A DNA stretch of 64,000 nucleotides from Streptomyces griseus (GTDB taxonomy: Bacteria; Actinomycetota; Actinomycetes; Streptomycetales; Streptomycetaceae): contig NZ_MDKB01000004.1 of assembly GCF_001715295.1 (NCBI RefSeq), positions 1 to 64,000 on the forward strand. The letters are read 5' to 3'. The position numbers and the translations under genes were made by a program. The notes under the pieces are model-generated. The model made no database searches. It was not told the DNA's origin and saw nothing but the letters and a program-made list of their open reading frames with translations. Each line of letters opens with the position of its first letter. Position 1 is the first letter of the stretch. Below, piece after piece: positions 37,906-46,486 of this stretch.

Positions 37906-38442
37906 TACTGCCCCTTAAAGTCCGTACGCAGGTGCACACCATATCCAGCGCATCGCGGCCGGATACCTACGCGGTCACGAGCGGGCGTGGCAGGCACACC
38001 GTCGTACCGGACAGAAGGACGGAACTGCGGACAGATCTGCGGGTCGGGGCCCGGTGTCCTTCGGGCCGACCTGGGACCCGCTGGCTGCGGGTCGACCGAA
38101 AGCCGTTGTCTACTGAACCTCCGGGCCCCACCCGGGTCACACCTGCCGTCCGGACGACACGCTCCCTCGCCCCCGAGGTGCGGGCGCTGAACCTGGCTGT
38201 CAGCGGTGGTGCGCCGGTGCGGCGCACCACCCCATGACCCAGCGGCGTTCGACGACTGCGTGGAGGTGCGACCGGTCGGACGTCCAGTGGTGGACCCGGC
38301 CGAACCTACCGGCCGGTGGGCGCTTCCTGTCAACACCCGTTCCACCTGCGGTTTTCACCCAAAGCGCCAGGTCAGTGCCGGGGCTGGCCGGGTCACGCCG
38401 GAGTGCGCCCACCTTCGATCGGCGGTACGGAGCGCCTCGACG
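37906..38442. other. 537-bp gene-free region between ppm1 and an amidohydrolase gene
   Basis: It should contain the ppm1 promoter (minus strand) and the end of the amidohydrolase transcript. A perfect hairpin lies at 38205-38231. Short open frames on both strands have translations without family features, so I leave them out. No tRNA-like fold was recognised. Confidence 0.45.
38205..38231. terminator. Hairpin, possible terminator of the amidohydrolase transcript
   Basis: Perfect 11-bp arms GGTGGTGCGCC (38205-38215) and complement (38221-38231), loop GGTGC. It is about 210 bp past the amidohydrolase stop, which is rather far for a simple terminator. Confidence 0.5.
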
Positions 38443-40083
38443 TCACTCGTTCGGCCTCACGTAGACGGTCCGGCCCCCGACCACGGTGCGCAGGCAGACG
38501 GGAAGGTCCGTGCCGGGGGTGAGATCCGGCAGGCCGGGGGTGCCGGAGCGGGGGTCGGTCGACCACCGGGAGACCCGGTCGTCGGGCGCCTGGACGACGA
38601 GTTCCCCGGTCCGCCAGACGGCGTAGTCGGCGGGGGCGCCGGGCACGAGCACCCCGGCGTCGTCGCGTCCGACGGCCCGCCAGCCGCCACGCGTGTGCGC
38701 GGTGAAACCGGCCCGCACGGAGACGCGGTGCTCGGGCGTGCGGTGGAAGGCCGCCGCCCGCACGGTTCCCCACGGGTCCGAGGGCGTGACCGGGCTGTCC
38801 GAGCCGAACGCCAGGGGTACCCCGGCGCGCAGGAGCGCCGCGTACGGGTTGAGCGTGGCGGCCCGTTCCGCGCCGAGCCGCCGGGCGTACATGCCGTCCG
38901 GGCCGCCCCAGGCCGCGTCGAAGGCGGGCTGGACGGAGGCGGTCAGACCGAGCTCGGCGAACGCGGCGATCGTCTCGGGGGTGAGCATCTCGGCATGCTC
39001 GACCCGGTGCCGCGCGGCGCGGACACGGGCGAGGCCGAGCGTCTCGGAGGCGGCCCGGACGCCGGCGACGACGGCGGAGACCGCTGCGTCGCCGATGGCG
39101 TGGAAGCCGGCCTGCAGACCCGCCTCGGTGCAGGCGGTGACGTGCGCGGCGATGCGGGCCGCGTCCAGGTGGGCGGTACCGCTGTGCGGGGCGTCGGCGT
39201 ACGGCTCGTGCAGCGAGGCCGTGTGGGAGCCCAGGGAGCCGTCGACGAACAGGTCACCGGCCGCGCCGAGGGCCCCGAGTTCGCGGATGCGGCGGGCGCC
39301 CTTCTCGTCGGTGATCCGCTCGGCCCAGTATCCGAAGACGCGGGGACCCGGCAGCTCGGCGGCGAGCTCCAGGAGCCCGGTGAAGTCCTCCTCGTCCGAG
39401 ATCTCCGGTCCGGCGCACTCGTGCACGGTCCCGATGCCGAGCGAGGCCGCGTGCGCCAGGGCCGCGCGCTGCGCCTCGGCGCGGCGCCGCGGGGTGACGG
39501 CGCCGTGTGCGGCGGAGCGCACCGCGTGGTGGGCGGCGCCGGTGAGGGGGCCCTCGGGGTGGTATCCGGCCAGCGCCGTGACACCGGGGACGAGATCGAG
39601 CAGGGCGGTGGTCACCACGGCGGAGTGCACGTCCACCCGCGGCAGGTAGACCGGCAGGCCGGCGGCGGCCTCGTCGAGCTCGGCGCGCGAGGGGGGCCGC
39701 TGCTCGGGCCAGCGCGTCGCGTCCCATCCGTGGCCGAGGACGACCCGTTGTCCGGCTTCGCGCTTCGCGTACGCGCGCAGGAGGTGGAGGGCGTCGGCGA
39801 GGCTGCGTGCGCCGGAGAGGTCCAGCCCGGTGAGGGCGAGCCCCGTCGAGGTGGTGTGGACGTGGGAGTCGGTGAAGGCCGGTGTGACCAGAGCCCCTTC
39901 CAGGTCGATCACCTCGTCCACGCCGCCGGCGAAGGCGTCGGCCGCCCCCTCCGATCCCACCCACGCGACATGGCCGCGTTCGACGACCATCGCGGTCGCG
40001 AACGGGTCGGCGGGGCTGTGGACGTCTCCACCGCGCAGCAGCACGGTGCGGTGTTCGCTCTGGGGGGCGGTGCTCTCGGTCAT
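38443..40083 (-). CDS. YtcJ-like metal-dependent amidohydrolase
   Basis: A 546-aa member of amidohydrolase family 3 (YtcJ/Nfd-like). The metal-binding TDSHVHTT (H74, H76) opens the TIM barrel. Further metal ligands are likely in FHAIGDAAV and RHRVEHAEML, and FGSDSPVTPSDPW carries the conserved Asp. C-terminal VPGAPADYAVW completes the composite beta domain. Substrate is unknown; relatives hydrolyse N-substituted amides and formamides. ATG 40083. It is followed upstream (67 bp) by the Lrp-type gene on the same strand. Confidence 0.88.
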   Translation of the reverse strand: MTESTAPQSEHRTVLLRGGDVHSPADPFATAMVVERGHVAWVGSEGAADAFAGGVDEVIDLEGALVTPAFTDSHVHTTSTGLALTGLDLSGARSLADALHLLRAYAKREAGQRVVLGHGWDATRWPEQRPPSRAELDEAAAGLPVYLPRVDVHSAVVTTALLDLVPGVTALAGYHPEGPLTGAAHHAVRSAAHGAVTPRRRAEAQRAALAHAASLGIGTVHECAGPEISDEEDFTGLLELAAELPGPRVFGYWAERITDEKGARRIRELGALGAAGDLFVDGSLGSHTASLHEPYADAPHSGTAHLDAARIAAHVTACTEAGLQAGFHAIGDAAVSAVVAGVRAASETLGLARVRAARHRVEHAEMLTPETIAAFAELGLTASVQPAFDAAWGGPDGMYARRLGAERAATLNPYAALLRAGVPLAFGSDSPVTPSDPWGTVRAAAFHRTPEHRVSVRAGFTAHTRGGWRAVGRDDAGVLVPGAPADYAVWRTGELVVQAPDDRVSRWSTDPRSGTPGLPDLTPGTDLPVCLRTVVGGRTVYVRPNE

Positions 40084-40150
40084 GGGACCAGTCTCGCGCC
40101 TGCCGGGAGCGCTCCTGTCCGCGGCCCCCTCGCACGAGGGCCGCGGGTCC

Positions 40151-40591
40151 TCAGATGCGCGGCGGACGCGCCTCGTAGGGGGTGGAGAGGACGACGGTCG
40201 TACGGGTGGAGACGCCCGCCAGGGAACGGATCCGGGTCAGCAGGTGCTCCAGCTCCAGGGGGCTGGAGCAGCGCACCTTGAGGATGTAGTTCTCGTCACC
40301 GGCGACGCTGTGGCAGGCCTCCAGCTCCGGTACGCCGGCGAGCCGTTCGGCGATGTCGTCGGGGGCGCTCGGGTCGAACGGTTTCACCGAGATGAACGCG
40401 GTGAGGGGCAGTCCGACGGCCTCGGGGTCGACGACCGCGGCGTAGCCCCGGATCACCCCGCGCTGCTCCAGCCTGCGGACGCGCTGATGAACGGCCGAGG
40501 TGGACAGGCCCGTGGCCTTGCCCAGGTCGGTGTAGCTCATCCGCCCGTCCTTGACGAGCAACTCCACGATCTGACGGTCCAGCTCCTCCAT
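40151..40591 (-). CDS. Lrp/AsnC-family transcriptional regulator
   Basis: A 146-aa regulator: N-terminal helix-turn-helix (MEELDRQIVELLVKDGRMSYTDLGKATGLSTSAVHQRVRRLEQRGVI) and a C-terminal RAM ligand-binding domain (AFISVKPFDPS to the end, with VAGDENYILKVRC). Such proteins respond to amino acids. ATG 40591 gives the normal length; a TTG nine nucleotides upstream is possible. It is divergent from the gene at 40796, and an inverted repeat in the 204-bp gap may be its operator. It lies upstream of the amidohydrolase gene, a possible target. Confidence 0.92.
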   Translation of the reverse strand: MEELDRQIVELLVKDGRMSYTDLGKATGLSTSAVHQRVRRLEQRGVIRGYAAVVDPEAVGLPLTAFISVKPFDPSAPDDIAERLAGVPELEACHSVAGDENYILKVRCSSPLELEHLLTRIRSLAGVSTRTTVVLSTPYEARPPRI

Positions 40592-40662
40592 GCGGATCAA
40601 CCTATGGCCCCGGGTGCCTCCAGGCACAGTCGCGGAGCCCCCGGAGGGGCTCGTTCGAGGGG

Positions 40663-40682
40663 CATGTGACGAATACCACATG
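40663..40682. promoter_or_regulatory. Inverted repeat, candidate Lrp-family operator
   Basis: CATGTG (40663-40668) and CACATG (40677-40682) flank an 8-nt AT-richer centre (ACGAATAC), about 72 bp upstream of the Lrp-type gene and within the divergent promoter region. Assignment rests on position and symmetry only. Confidence 0.4.
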
Positions 40683-40795
40683 TTTGCCGACCGGTAGCCG
40701 ACGGGCTCGCGGTTACGGCCGGCTCCCCACGGGAAGTGGTTGCTGTGGCCGAGGCCGTGGCGCCCGGCCGGCCCATCCGAGGGGGGAAACATCCC

Positions 40796-41191
40796 ATGCA
40801 GAGCATGAAGCTCACCGGACGCACCGAACCGGAGCCCGTCGAATACGCCGCTCACGACGACGACGCGTACGACACGTTCGAGATGTACCGGGTCATCTGC
40901 CCGGACTGTGCGCAGCCGATCGCCCTGCTGGCGGACGAGGACGTCCTGCCCGAGCACGCCCTGTGCCCCACGCCGTGGAATCCGTTCGTGCTCACCGTGT
41001 GTGCCGGGACGAGCCGTCCGGCCGCCGAGGCCCGTCCCGCCGGCGAGTCGCTGAAGGTCCAGGAGCAGGAGACCGCACTGCTCCTGACGCTCCCTCAGGG
41101 TTTCGACTGGCGGATGCAGCCCTTCTCCCACGCCGGCGGCCCCGGCTCGCGGCCCTTGCCCGTACCGCCGCTGCGGCGTCAGGCCGCCTGA
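40796..41191 (+). CDS. Hypothetical protein with a cysteine pair, function unknown
   Basis: A 131-aa acidic soluble protein with no recognised family. It carries YRVICPDCAQPIALLADEDVLPEHALCP (about 38-65), where three cysteines and a histidine could bind zinc. The C-terminal part includes QEQETALLLTLPQGFDWRMQPF. ATG 40796 has a GAGGGGGGAA ribosome site. It is divergent from the Lrp-type regulator. Codon bias is normal. A conserved Streptomyces protein is likely, but I cannot assign a job. Confidence 0.72.
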   Translation: MQSMKLTGRTEPEPVEYAAHDDDAYDTFEMYRVICPDCAQPIALLADEDVLPEHALCPTPWNPFVLTVCAGTSRPAAEARPAGESLKVQEQETALLLTLPQGFDWRMQPFSHAGGPGSRPLPVPPLRRQAA

Positions 41192-41542
41192 GCCGTCCCG
41201 CGGCACTCCCCGGCCCCTACCGTGACCCGGTTGCGGCGCGGGCCCTCCCCGGCGCCGGCCGGATTGCGGTACCCGGGAGACGATCGCGCGTCGGCGGACT
41301 CAGGTCCGGCGACGGTTCCGTAGGCCCGCACGTGCGGGGCCCGGCCGCGTTCCTGGCCGTCCCGCCGCTCCGGCACGCCGAGAAGCGGTCCCCCGGCCCG
41401 TCCGTGCCGCGCGGCGGTCCCCGCTCCTCGCGGCCGACCCGCCCGTCCACCGGCCCGTGGTACGCCGTGGGAAGGGCGCGGGCCGGACGCTGCCGGACCG
41501 TCATGACCCGGAGCGGACCGGATCATGACGACGCCCGCGGGG

Positions 41543-42715
41543 TCAGCGTGTCTCGGGACCCGCGAGGTGGCGGGCGATGACCATGCGCTGGATCTGGTTG
41601 GTGCCCTCGACGATCTGCAGCACCTTCGCCTCGCGCATCAGCCGCTCGACGGGGAAGTCGAGCGTGTAGCCGTAGCCTCCGAGCACCTGGACGGCGTCCG
41701 TGGTCACCCGCATGGCCGCGTCGGTGCAGAAGAGCTTCGCCATCGCCGCCTGCCGGGAGAACGGCAGTCCGGCGTCGCGGCGCCGTGCCGCCTCGAGGTA
41801 GAGCGACCGGCCGGCCTCGATCTGGGTGGCCATGTCGGCGAGCATGAAGCGCAGGCCCTGGAAGTCCGCGACGGGACGGCCGAACTGGCGCCGCCCGGTG
41901 GCGTATTCGACGGCCTCGTCCAGGGCTGCCCGGGCGACGCCGATGGCGCAGGCCGCGATGCCCAGGCGACCCGAGTCGAGTGCGGACAGGGCGATGGCGA
42001 AGCCCTGCCCCTCGTCGCCGATGCGGCGGTCCCCGGAGATCCGTACACCGTCGAAGTGCATCTGGGCGGTGGGCGAGCCCTTCATGCCCATCTTCTTCTC
42101 CGGCAGGGCGGCGCCGAGTCCCTCGGCGTCGCCGGGCACGAGGAACGCCGTGATGCCCCGGGGGCCTTCCGCCCCGGTGCGCGCCATGACCGTGTAGAAG
42201 TCGGCGATGCCGCCGTGCGTGATCCAGGCCTTGGTTCCGGTCAGGACCCAGTCGTCGCCGTCCCGTACGGCCTTCGTGCGCAGCGAGGCCGCATCGGAGC
42301 CCGAGGCAGGCTCGGAGAGGCAGTAGGCGCCCAGCAGTCCGCCCCCGAGCATCGCCGGGAGGTGGGAGGCCCGCTGTTCCTCGGTTCCGTAGCCGGCGAG
42401 GGCGTGGCAGGCCAGCGAGTGGACGCTGACGCCGAGACCGACGGTGAGGCGGGCGGCGGCCAGTTCCTCGAGGACCTGGAGGTAGACCTCGTACGGCTGG
42501 TCGCCGCCGCCGTACGCGGAGTCGTACGGCAGGCCGAGGAGTCCGGATTCGGAGAGCAGGGTGAAGAGGGCGCGCGGGAACTGACCCGCGTCCTCCTCCT
42601 CGGCCGCCCGGGGTGCGATCTCCTTGGACACGATGTCGCGGACGAGCTCGACGAGCTGCCGGGACTCCTCGGTGGGCAGGCGGCGTTCCACCGGCTGCGG
42701 GGCACGGTCGGACAT
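41543..42715 (-). CDS. Acyl-CoA dehydrogenase
   Basis: A 390-aa FAD-dependent acyl-CoA dehydrogenase that introduces the alpha-beta double bond during beta-oxidation or branched-chain degradation. Motifs: AYCLSEPASGSDAASLRTKA, WITHGGIADFYTVMA, RRQFGRPVADFQGLRF and the catalytic-base segment QIVEGTNQIQR with E370. The position of Glu fits the short/medium-chain class. ATG 42715 has GGGAGGAGAG upstream. It is a single gene with a 514-bp gene-free region upstream. Confidence 0.95.
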   Translation of the reverse strand: MSDRAPQPVERRLPTEESRQLVELVRDIVSKEIAPRAAEEEDAGQFPRALFTLLSESGLLGLPYDSAYGGGDQPYEVYLQVLEELAAARLTVGLGVSVHSLACHALAGYGTEEQRASHLPAMLGGGLLGAYCLSEPASGSDAASLRTKAVRDGDDWVLTGTKAWITHGGIADFYTVMARTGAEGPRGITAFLVPGDAEGLGAALPEKKMGMKGSPTAQMHFDGVRISGDRRIGDEGQGFAIALSALDSGRLGIAACAIGVARAALDEAVEYATGRRQFGRPVADFQGLRFMLADMATQIEAGRSLYLEAARRRDAGLPFSRQAAMAKLFCTDAAMRVTTDAVQVLGGYGYTLDFPVERLMREAKVLQIVEGTNQIQRMVIARHLAGPETR

Positions 42716-43229
42716 GACGCGCTCTCCTCCCTGTCGGGCGTTGCGGCGGTCGCGGTCGCGGGGTGGGCGCGGCGCCGCCGGGTGGTCCCGGGTCTCGCCC
42801 GGAAAGGTATGGCTCCCAGCCGATCCTGCCCTGCTCGGATCACGAGAGGTGCTGGCCAGAGGCTGTGGCGGGATGAGTATGCCCGATCGGAGCGCCGCCG
42901 TCACCGGGGGCAAGGCGCCCGGTCGCCGGGGAAGTTGGCCCGGACCGTCGACAAAGGCCGCCGGGGGTGGTAACGGCGTCTCCTCGCGCGGGGCGGCCGA
43001 GGGGGCGGTGCCGGGTACGCCGACGGGCCCCGGACGGGAGCCGGGGGTCCGCGCGGGCGAACGGCGAACCGGAGGGACATCGACCGGCCACGGCGGGGTA
43101 CACGCACGCCGGGCGGGTGAGCGGCCCCTTGGCCGGGGCCGTCAGGGGCGGGGTGCCGGGCGGGCGCCCCGCCTCCCGCCCCTCCGTCGTTCTCCCCCGC
43201 TCCCGTCCTGCCACGGAGGCCCGGTGGGG
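42716..43229. other. 514-bp gene-free region, no feature recognised
   Basis: It lies between the acyl-CoA dehydrogenase start and the methyltransferase stop (both minus strand). It should hold the promoter of the former. It is very GC-rich with many short open frames, none with a family signature or convincing ribosome site. I see no RNA gene or clear repeat. Confidence 0.4.
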
Positions 43230-44075
43230 TCAGCCCGGACGGACGGCGGTGACCAGCAGGGCGGCACTCCGCAGGCGCACCGCGCCGTGCTCCTCGTGGG
43301 CCCGCAGCCTGTCCCTGAGCACCCGGCGGGCGTGGGCGGCGGTGGGGGCGTCGACCTGGCCGGTCAGATGGCGGCCCGGTCCGGAGTCGAGGAGGAAGGA
43401 GGCCGCCTCGTCGGCATCCCGGCCCCAGGACCCGCGCACCTCCAGGCGTGCCGCGCCGATTCGCCCGTATCCGGCGGTGGACAGCACCTCACGGATCCGG
43501 TCGGGGTCAGCCAGGGAGAACATTCCGGGGCCGTCGGGCGTCCCGAAGTCGCCGACGGGCAGGATGCCCCGCAGGGCCCCGAGGGCCTGGAGCCACTCGT
43601 TGCGCCCGGGGTCGGCGGTGCAGACGAACGCGAGGCGGCCACCGGGTCGCAGTGCGCGTCCGACGGTGGCGAAGGCGGCTACCGGGTCCGCGAAGAACAT
43701 GACCCCGAAGCGGCTGATCGCGGCGTCGAAGGAGTCGGGCTCGAAGGTGTGGACCTGGGCGTCCCCCTGCTCGAAGGTCACGTTGCCCACGCCCTCGTGG
43801 AGCGCGCACGCGCGTGCGCGCTCCAGCATCGGCGCCGACAGGTCCACGCCGGTGGCCCGGCCGCTCCCGGCCCGGCGTGCGGCCAGCCGGGTCGTCTGCC
43901 CCGCCCCGCAGCCGATGTCGAGGACGCGGTCGCCCTCCTGGATCGCGGCGGCGGCGAGCAGGGGCGCGTCGAAGTGCTCGTTCACGGCGTTCCAGCGGTC
44001 GTGGTTGCGGGCCCAGTGCGTGCCCTCGTAGCCGTTCCACGCCCGGGCCTGATCGGTGTTCACGATGTGCTGCAT
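43230..44075 (-). CDS. Class I SAM-dependent methyltransferase
   Basis: A 281-aa methyltransferase. Motif I is VLDIGCGAGQTT (51-62), followed by GRATGVDLSAPMLERA and the post-motif ISRFGVMFFADPVAAFATVGRALRPGGRLAFVC. It belongs to the UbiE/type 11 group; the substrate is not predictable. ATG 44075 follows AGGAGAC. It is divergent from the TetR gene across a 43-bp palindrome, so it is likely repressed by that regulator. This pairing suggests detoxification or small-molecule modification. Confidence 0.9.
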   Translation of the reverse strand: MQHIVNTDQARAWNGYEGTHWARNHDRWNAVNEHFDAPLLAAAAIQEGDRVLDIGCGAGQTTRLAARRAGSGRATGVDLSAPMLERARACALHEGVGNVTFEQGDAQVHTFEPDSFDAAISRFGVMFFADPVAAFATVGRALRPGGRLAFVCTADPGRNEWLQALGALRGILPVGDFGTPDGPGMFSLADPDRIREVLSTAGYGRIGAARLEVRGSWGRDADEAASFLLDSGPGRHLTGQVDAPTAAHARRVLRDRLRAHEEHGAVRLRSAALLVTAVRPG

Positions 44076-44112
44076 GCGGAGTCTCCTGCGGGACGGATGT
44101 CTGCCCGGGATT

Positions 44113-44155
44113 AGTATGGGCAAGCGCCCATACAGTATGGGCGCTTGCCCATACT
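44113..44155. promoter_or_regulatory. 43-bp perfect palindrome: tandem TetR operators
   Basis: The whole stretch is a perfect palindrome centred on A44134. Each half contains a 20-bp operator-like palindrome: GTATGGGC, AAGC, GCCCATAC (44114-44133) and GTATGGGC, GCTT, GCCCATAC (44135-44154). This gives four copies of the half-site GTATGGGC. It lies 38 bp upstream of the methyltransferase and 53 bp upstream of the TetR gene. Confidence 0.88.
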
Positions 44156-44208
44156 GGCAATCCCCCTGCCCTGGGGGTCCGCCGTGTCTCGTACCGGGAG
44201 AAGGCCTG

Positions 44209-44832
44209 ATGTCACCGCGTGGAGTAGCGATTCCGGATGTGCGCCGACGGCTCTTCGACGCCGCGGAGCGGGTGCTGGCGCGCGAGGGGCCGGCCGCCCT
44301 GACCAGCAGGGCGATCACCGGCGAGGCCGGGTGCGCGAAGGGGCTGCTGCACGCCCACTTCGACGGGCTGGACGCATTCGTCGCCGAGTTGGTCCTCGAC
44401 CGGTTCGCGCGCGTCGCGGAGCGGGCCGGGCTGCTTCCCGCACAGGCGGGGCAGGGAACGGTGGCCGGGAACCTCGGCACGGTCGCGCTCGCTCTGCTGA
44501 ACTCGCTGGACCCCACGGTGACCGGCCTCGCGCTGACGCGGCCCGCCGCCTCACAGCGGATCCGCCTGGCACTGGAGGCGGGCGCGCCCGGTTTCACCGC
44601 GATCCAGGACTCGATCACCGCCTACCTGGACGCCGAACAGCGCCTGGGGCGCCTCGCGGAGGGCGCCGACACCGCTGCGGTCGCACTCGGCCTGGTGGGG
44701 ACCGTCCACCATCTCCTGATGACGAGCCGGCCCGGTGCGCCGGACGCCCGTGCCCAGACGGAACGGCTCGTCGGCCTGCTCGTCGGTGCCGCGTCCGGCA
44801 GCGGAGCGTCCGCGGGCCGGGAGGCACCGTAG
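44209..44832 (+). CDS. TetR-family transcriptional regulator
   Basis: A 207-aa regulator. The N-terminal helix-turn-helix reads RRLFDAAERVLAREGPAALTSRAITGEAGCAKGLLHAHFDGLDAFVAELV (13-62), the TetR_N pattern; the C-terminal ligand domain is Ala/Leu-rich. ATG 44209 follows GGGAGAAGG. It is divergent from the methyltransferase gene, and the operator-like palindrome between them suggests control of both. The inducer is unknown. Confidence 0.92.
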   Translation: MSPRGVAIPDVRRRLFDAAERVLAREGPAALTSRAITGEAGCAKGLLHAHFDGLDAFVAELVLDRFARVAERAGLLPAQAGQGTVAGNLGTVALALLNSLDPTVTGLALTRPAASQRIRLALEAGAPGFTAIQDSITAYLDAEQRLGRLAEGADTAAVALGLVGTVHHLLMTSRPGAPDARAQTERLVGLLVGAASGSGASAGREAP

Positions 44833-44840
44833 CGGGCCGG

Positions 44841-44899
44841 TACGGCCGCCCCCCGGGACGGCCGGGAAGCGCTGCCGTCGGGGCGTCGAGGCGGCCGTA
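44841..44899. terminator. Long-loop inverted repeat between convergent TetR and peptidase genes
   Basis: TACGGCCGCC (44841-44850) pairs with GGCGGCCGTA (44890-44899); the interior is GC-rich and can fold further. Position between two convergent genes suggests a bidirectional terminator. Confidence 0.55.
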
Positions 44900-44912
44900 G
44901 GGCCTCACATGC

Positions 44913-46283
44913 TCAGGCCAGCCCGAGCGACCTCAGGACGCGGTACCGGGCCGGGGACGGCTCTGTCGGCCAGTAGATGTAGCAGACCCCTCCCGTGCCG
45001 CTCCTCACCTTGCCGTTCGCGTCGTAGCGCTTGGTCCGCAGCCAGATGTTCTCCCACTCGGAGCGGCGGTAGACGCGGCGGACCGCGTCGTTGTCCGGGG
45101 ACGCGGGGTCGTTGGCGATGACGTCGCCGTCGGGCGTGAAGCCGATGACCGTCATCAGGTGGCCGGAGGTGCCGTAACCGGCGCCGGTCAGTTCCTCCTC
45201 GAGGAAGGACTGGGACGTGATGACGGGGATGCCCGCACCGACGAGTCGCTCCACGTCGGTGAGCGAACCGAGCCGGGTGACGACCGCGTTCATGTTCTGG
45301 TACGTCGACGCGTAGGCGGCGTTGAAGGGCCAGTTGCCGCACCCCTCGTACTGGTGGTCGTAGGTGTGGCGGGCCGCGTGGCAGACCTGCGGGTCCGCGA
45401 TGCCCGGCTTCACCCAGGCGAGGTCCTCCGCGGTGGGCCGGCGCCCCCAGTACTCGATGATCATCTGCGAGGAGGTGGGGCTGCACCAGGCCTCGCCCCC
45501 GTTGTCGTACTCGGGGTACTCCCCCATGTGGATGTTCTGCGAGTAGCGGGGCACCGTCAGTTCCCGGCTGAGCCCGGGTGTGCTCGGTGGGACGGTGAAG
45601 CGGTCCGGGACGTCCGAGGCCATCGCACCGATCCGGTGGACCGTGGGCGTGAGAGCGGTGCCCGGGGTGCGGTAGAGGGTGAGCCGCAGCCGGTAGGAGA
45701 CCAGCCGGAGCCCGCTCGCCGCGTCGTCCACGGAGAAGGTGTCCGTCCAGACCGTGCTTCTGCCGTCGGTCTGGTCGTCGACGGACGTGCGGCGGATGTC
45801 GGCGTCGCCCGCCGCCCACCTGCCCATCACGTACCAGGGGGTGTCCGTCCCGTCCGCATACCGGCCGCGGAGCTCCACCTGGAGCCAGGTGCCGGCCGGT
45901 GTCAGGGCGTTCCAGGAGGCGATCACCTCGGTGGCCGGCACGCCCGAGCGGTGGGTGGGGGAGGTCCAGGTCGCGTACTCCCAGGCGGTGGTCGTGCCGG
46001 TGTGCGGGTCGGTGTACTCGGTGCTGCCGACGGCGGCGGCGATCACCAGGCCCGGCCGCGGTCCGGCGACGGCACGGGTTCCGGCCGCCGAGCCGCAGCG
46101 CCAGTCGGTGTAGGTGCTCCAGAAACGGTTGTCCACGAGCGAGGCGGCCGCCGGCGATGAGGAGGTGGTGGAGGTACGGGCGGGGGCGGCCGCGGCGGGG
46201 CCGGCGGAGGCCGCCGTGCCCGCCCCGGCCGCTGCCGCGAGCGCGGCACTGAGCACGGTCCTGCGTGTGGTCGGTCTGGTCAT
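44913..46283 (-). CDS. Secreted C39-like cysteine peptidase
   Basis: A 456-aa exported protein with an N-terminal Tat-like signal (TRPTTRRTVLSAALAAAAG, RR at 7-8, cleavage near AAAAPA). A beta-rich domain (about 45-250) precedes a peptidase C39-like papain-fold domain with GGEAWCSPTSSQMI (C267), GHLMTVIGF (His) and VIANDPASPD (Asp). Unlike bacteriocin-processing C39 domains, it is not fused to an ABC transporter. A role in extracellular proteolysis or peptide cleavage is inferred. ATG 46283. A DasR-like site lies 115 bp upstream. Confidence 0.85.
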   Translation of the reverse strand: MTRPTTRRTVLSAALAAAAGAGTAASAGPAAAAPARTSTTSSSPAAASLVDNRFWSTYTDWRCGSAAGTRAVAGPRPGLVIAAAVGSTEYTDPHTGTTTAWEYATWTSPTHRSGVPATEVIASWNALTPAGTWLQVELRGRYADGTDTPWYVMGRWAAGDADIRRTSVDDQTDGRSTVWTDTFSVDDAASGLRLVSYRLRLTLYRTPGTALTPTVHRIGAMASDVPDRFTVPPSTPGLSRELTVPRYSQNIHMGEYPEYDNGGEAWCSPTSSQMIIEYWGRRPTAEDLAWVKPGIADPQVCHAARHTYDHQYEGCGNWPFNAAYASTYQNMNAVVTRLGSLTDVERLVGAGIPVITSQSFLEEELTGAGYGTSGHLMTVIGFTPDGDVIANDPASPDNDAVRRVYRRSEWENIWLRTKRYDANGKVRSGTGGVCYIYWPTEPSPARYRVLRSLGLA

Positions 46284-46397
46284 GGGCGAGACCCCCGGTC
46301 GTGAGCGGATTGGGGCTGCGGGTGCCGATCGGTGCGCCAACTATCGCGGGTGGGGGCCGGATCCTGCCAGCGATTCGCCCCGTGCCGCAGGAGCAAT

Positions 46398-46413
46398 ATT
46401 GGTCTGATCCACT
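46398..46413. promoter_or_regulatory. Weak DasR-like (dre) site
   Basis: ATTGGTCTGATCCACT matches the dre consensus (A[C/T]TGGTCTAGACCA[G/C]T) at 13 of 16 positions; all three mismatches are in the centre. It lies between the divergent peptidase and kinase genes. Affinity cannot be judged from sequence. Confidence 0.35.
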
Positions 46414-46486
46414 GGCGTGACCTGCGGGGAGGGACGGTCCGGCTCCGCCCTCCTGCCGGCCGGGGCGGCTCTCGTACGCTGGGGGG

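Noticed and set aside
37905..38345. Minus-strand open frame upstream of ppm1
   Set aside because: Its translation looks like GC-rich noise and it covers the expected ppm1 promoter.
42840..43214. Minus-strand open frame in the 514-bp gap
   Set aside because: Arg/Pro-rich low-complexity translation, no family, no ribosome site.
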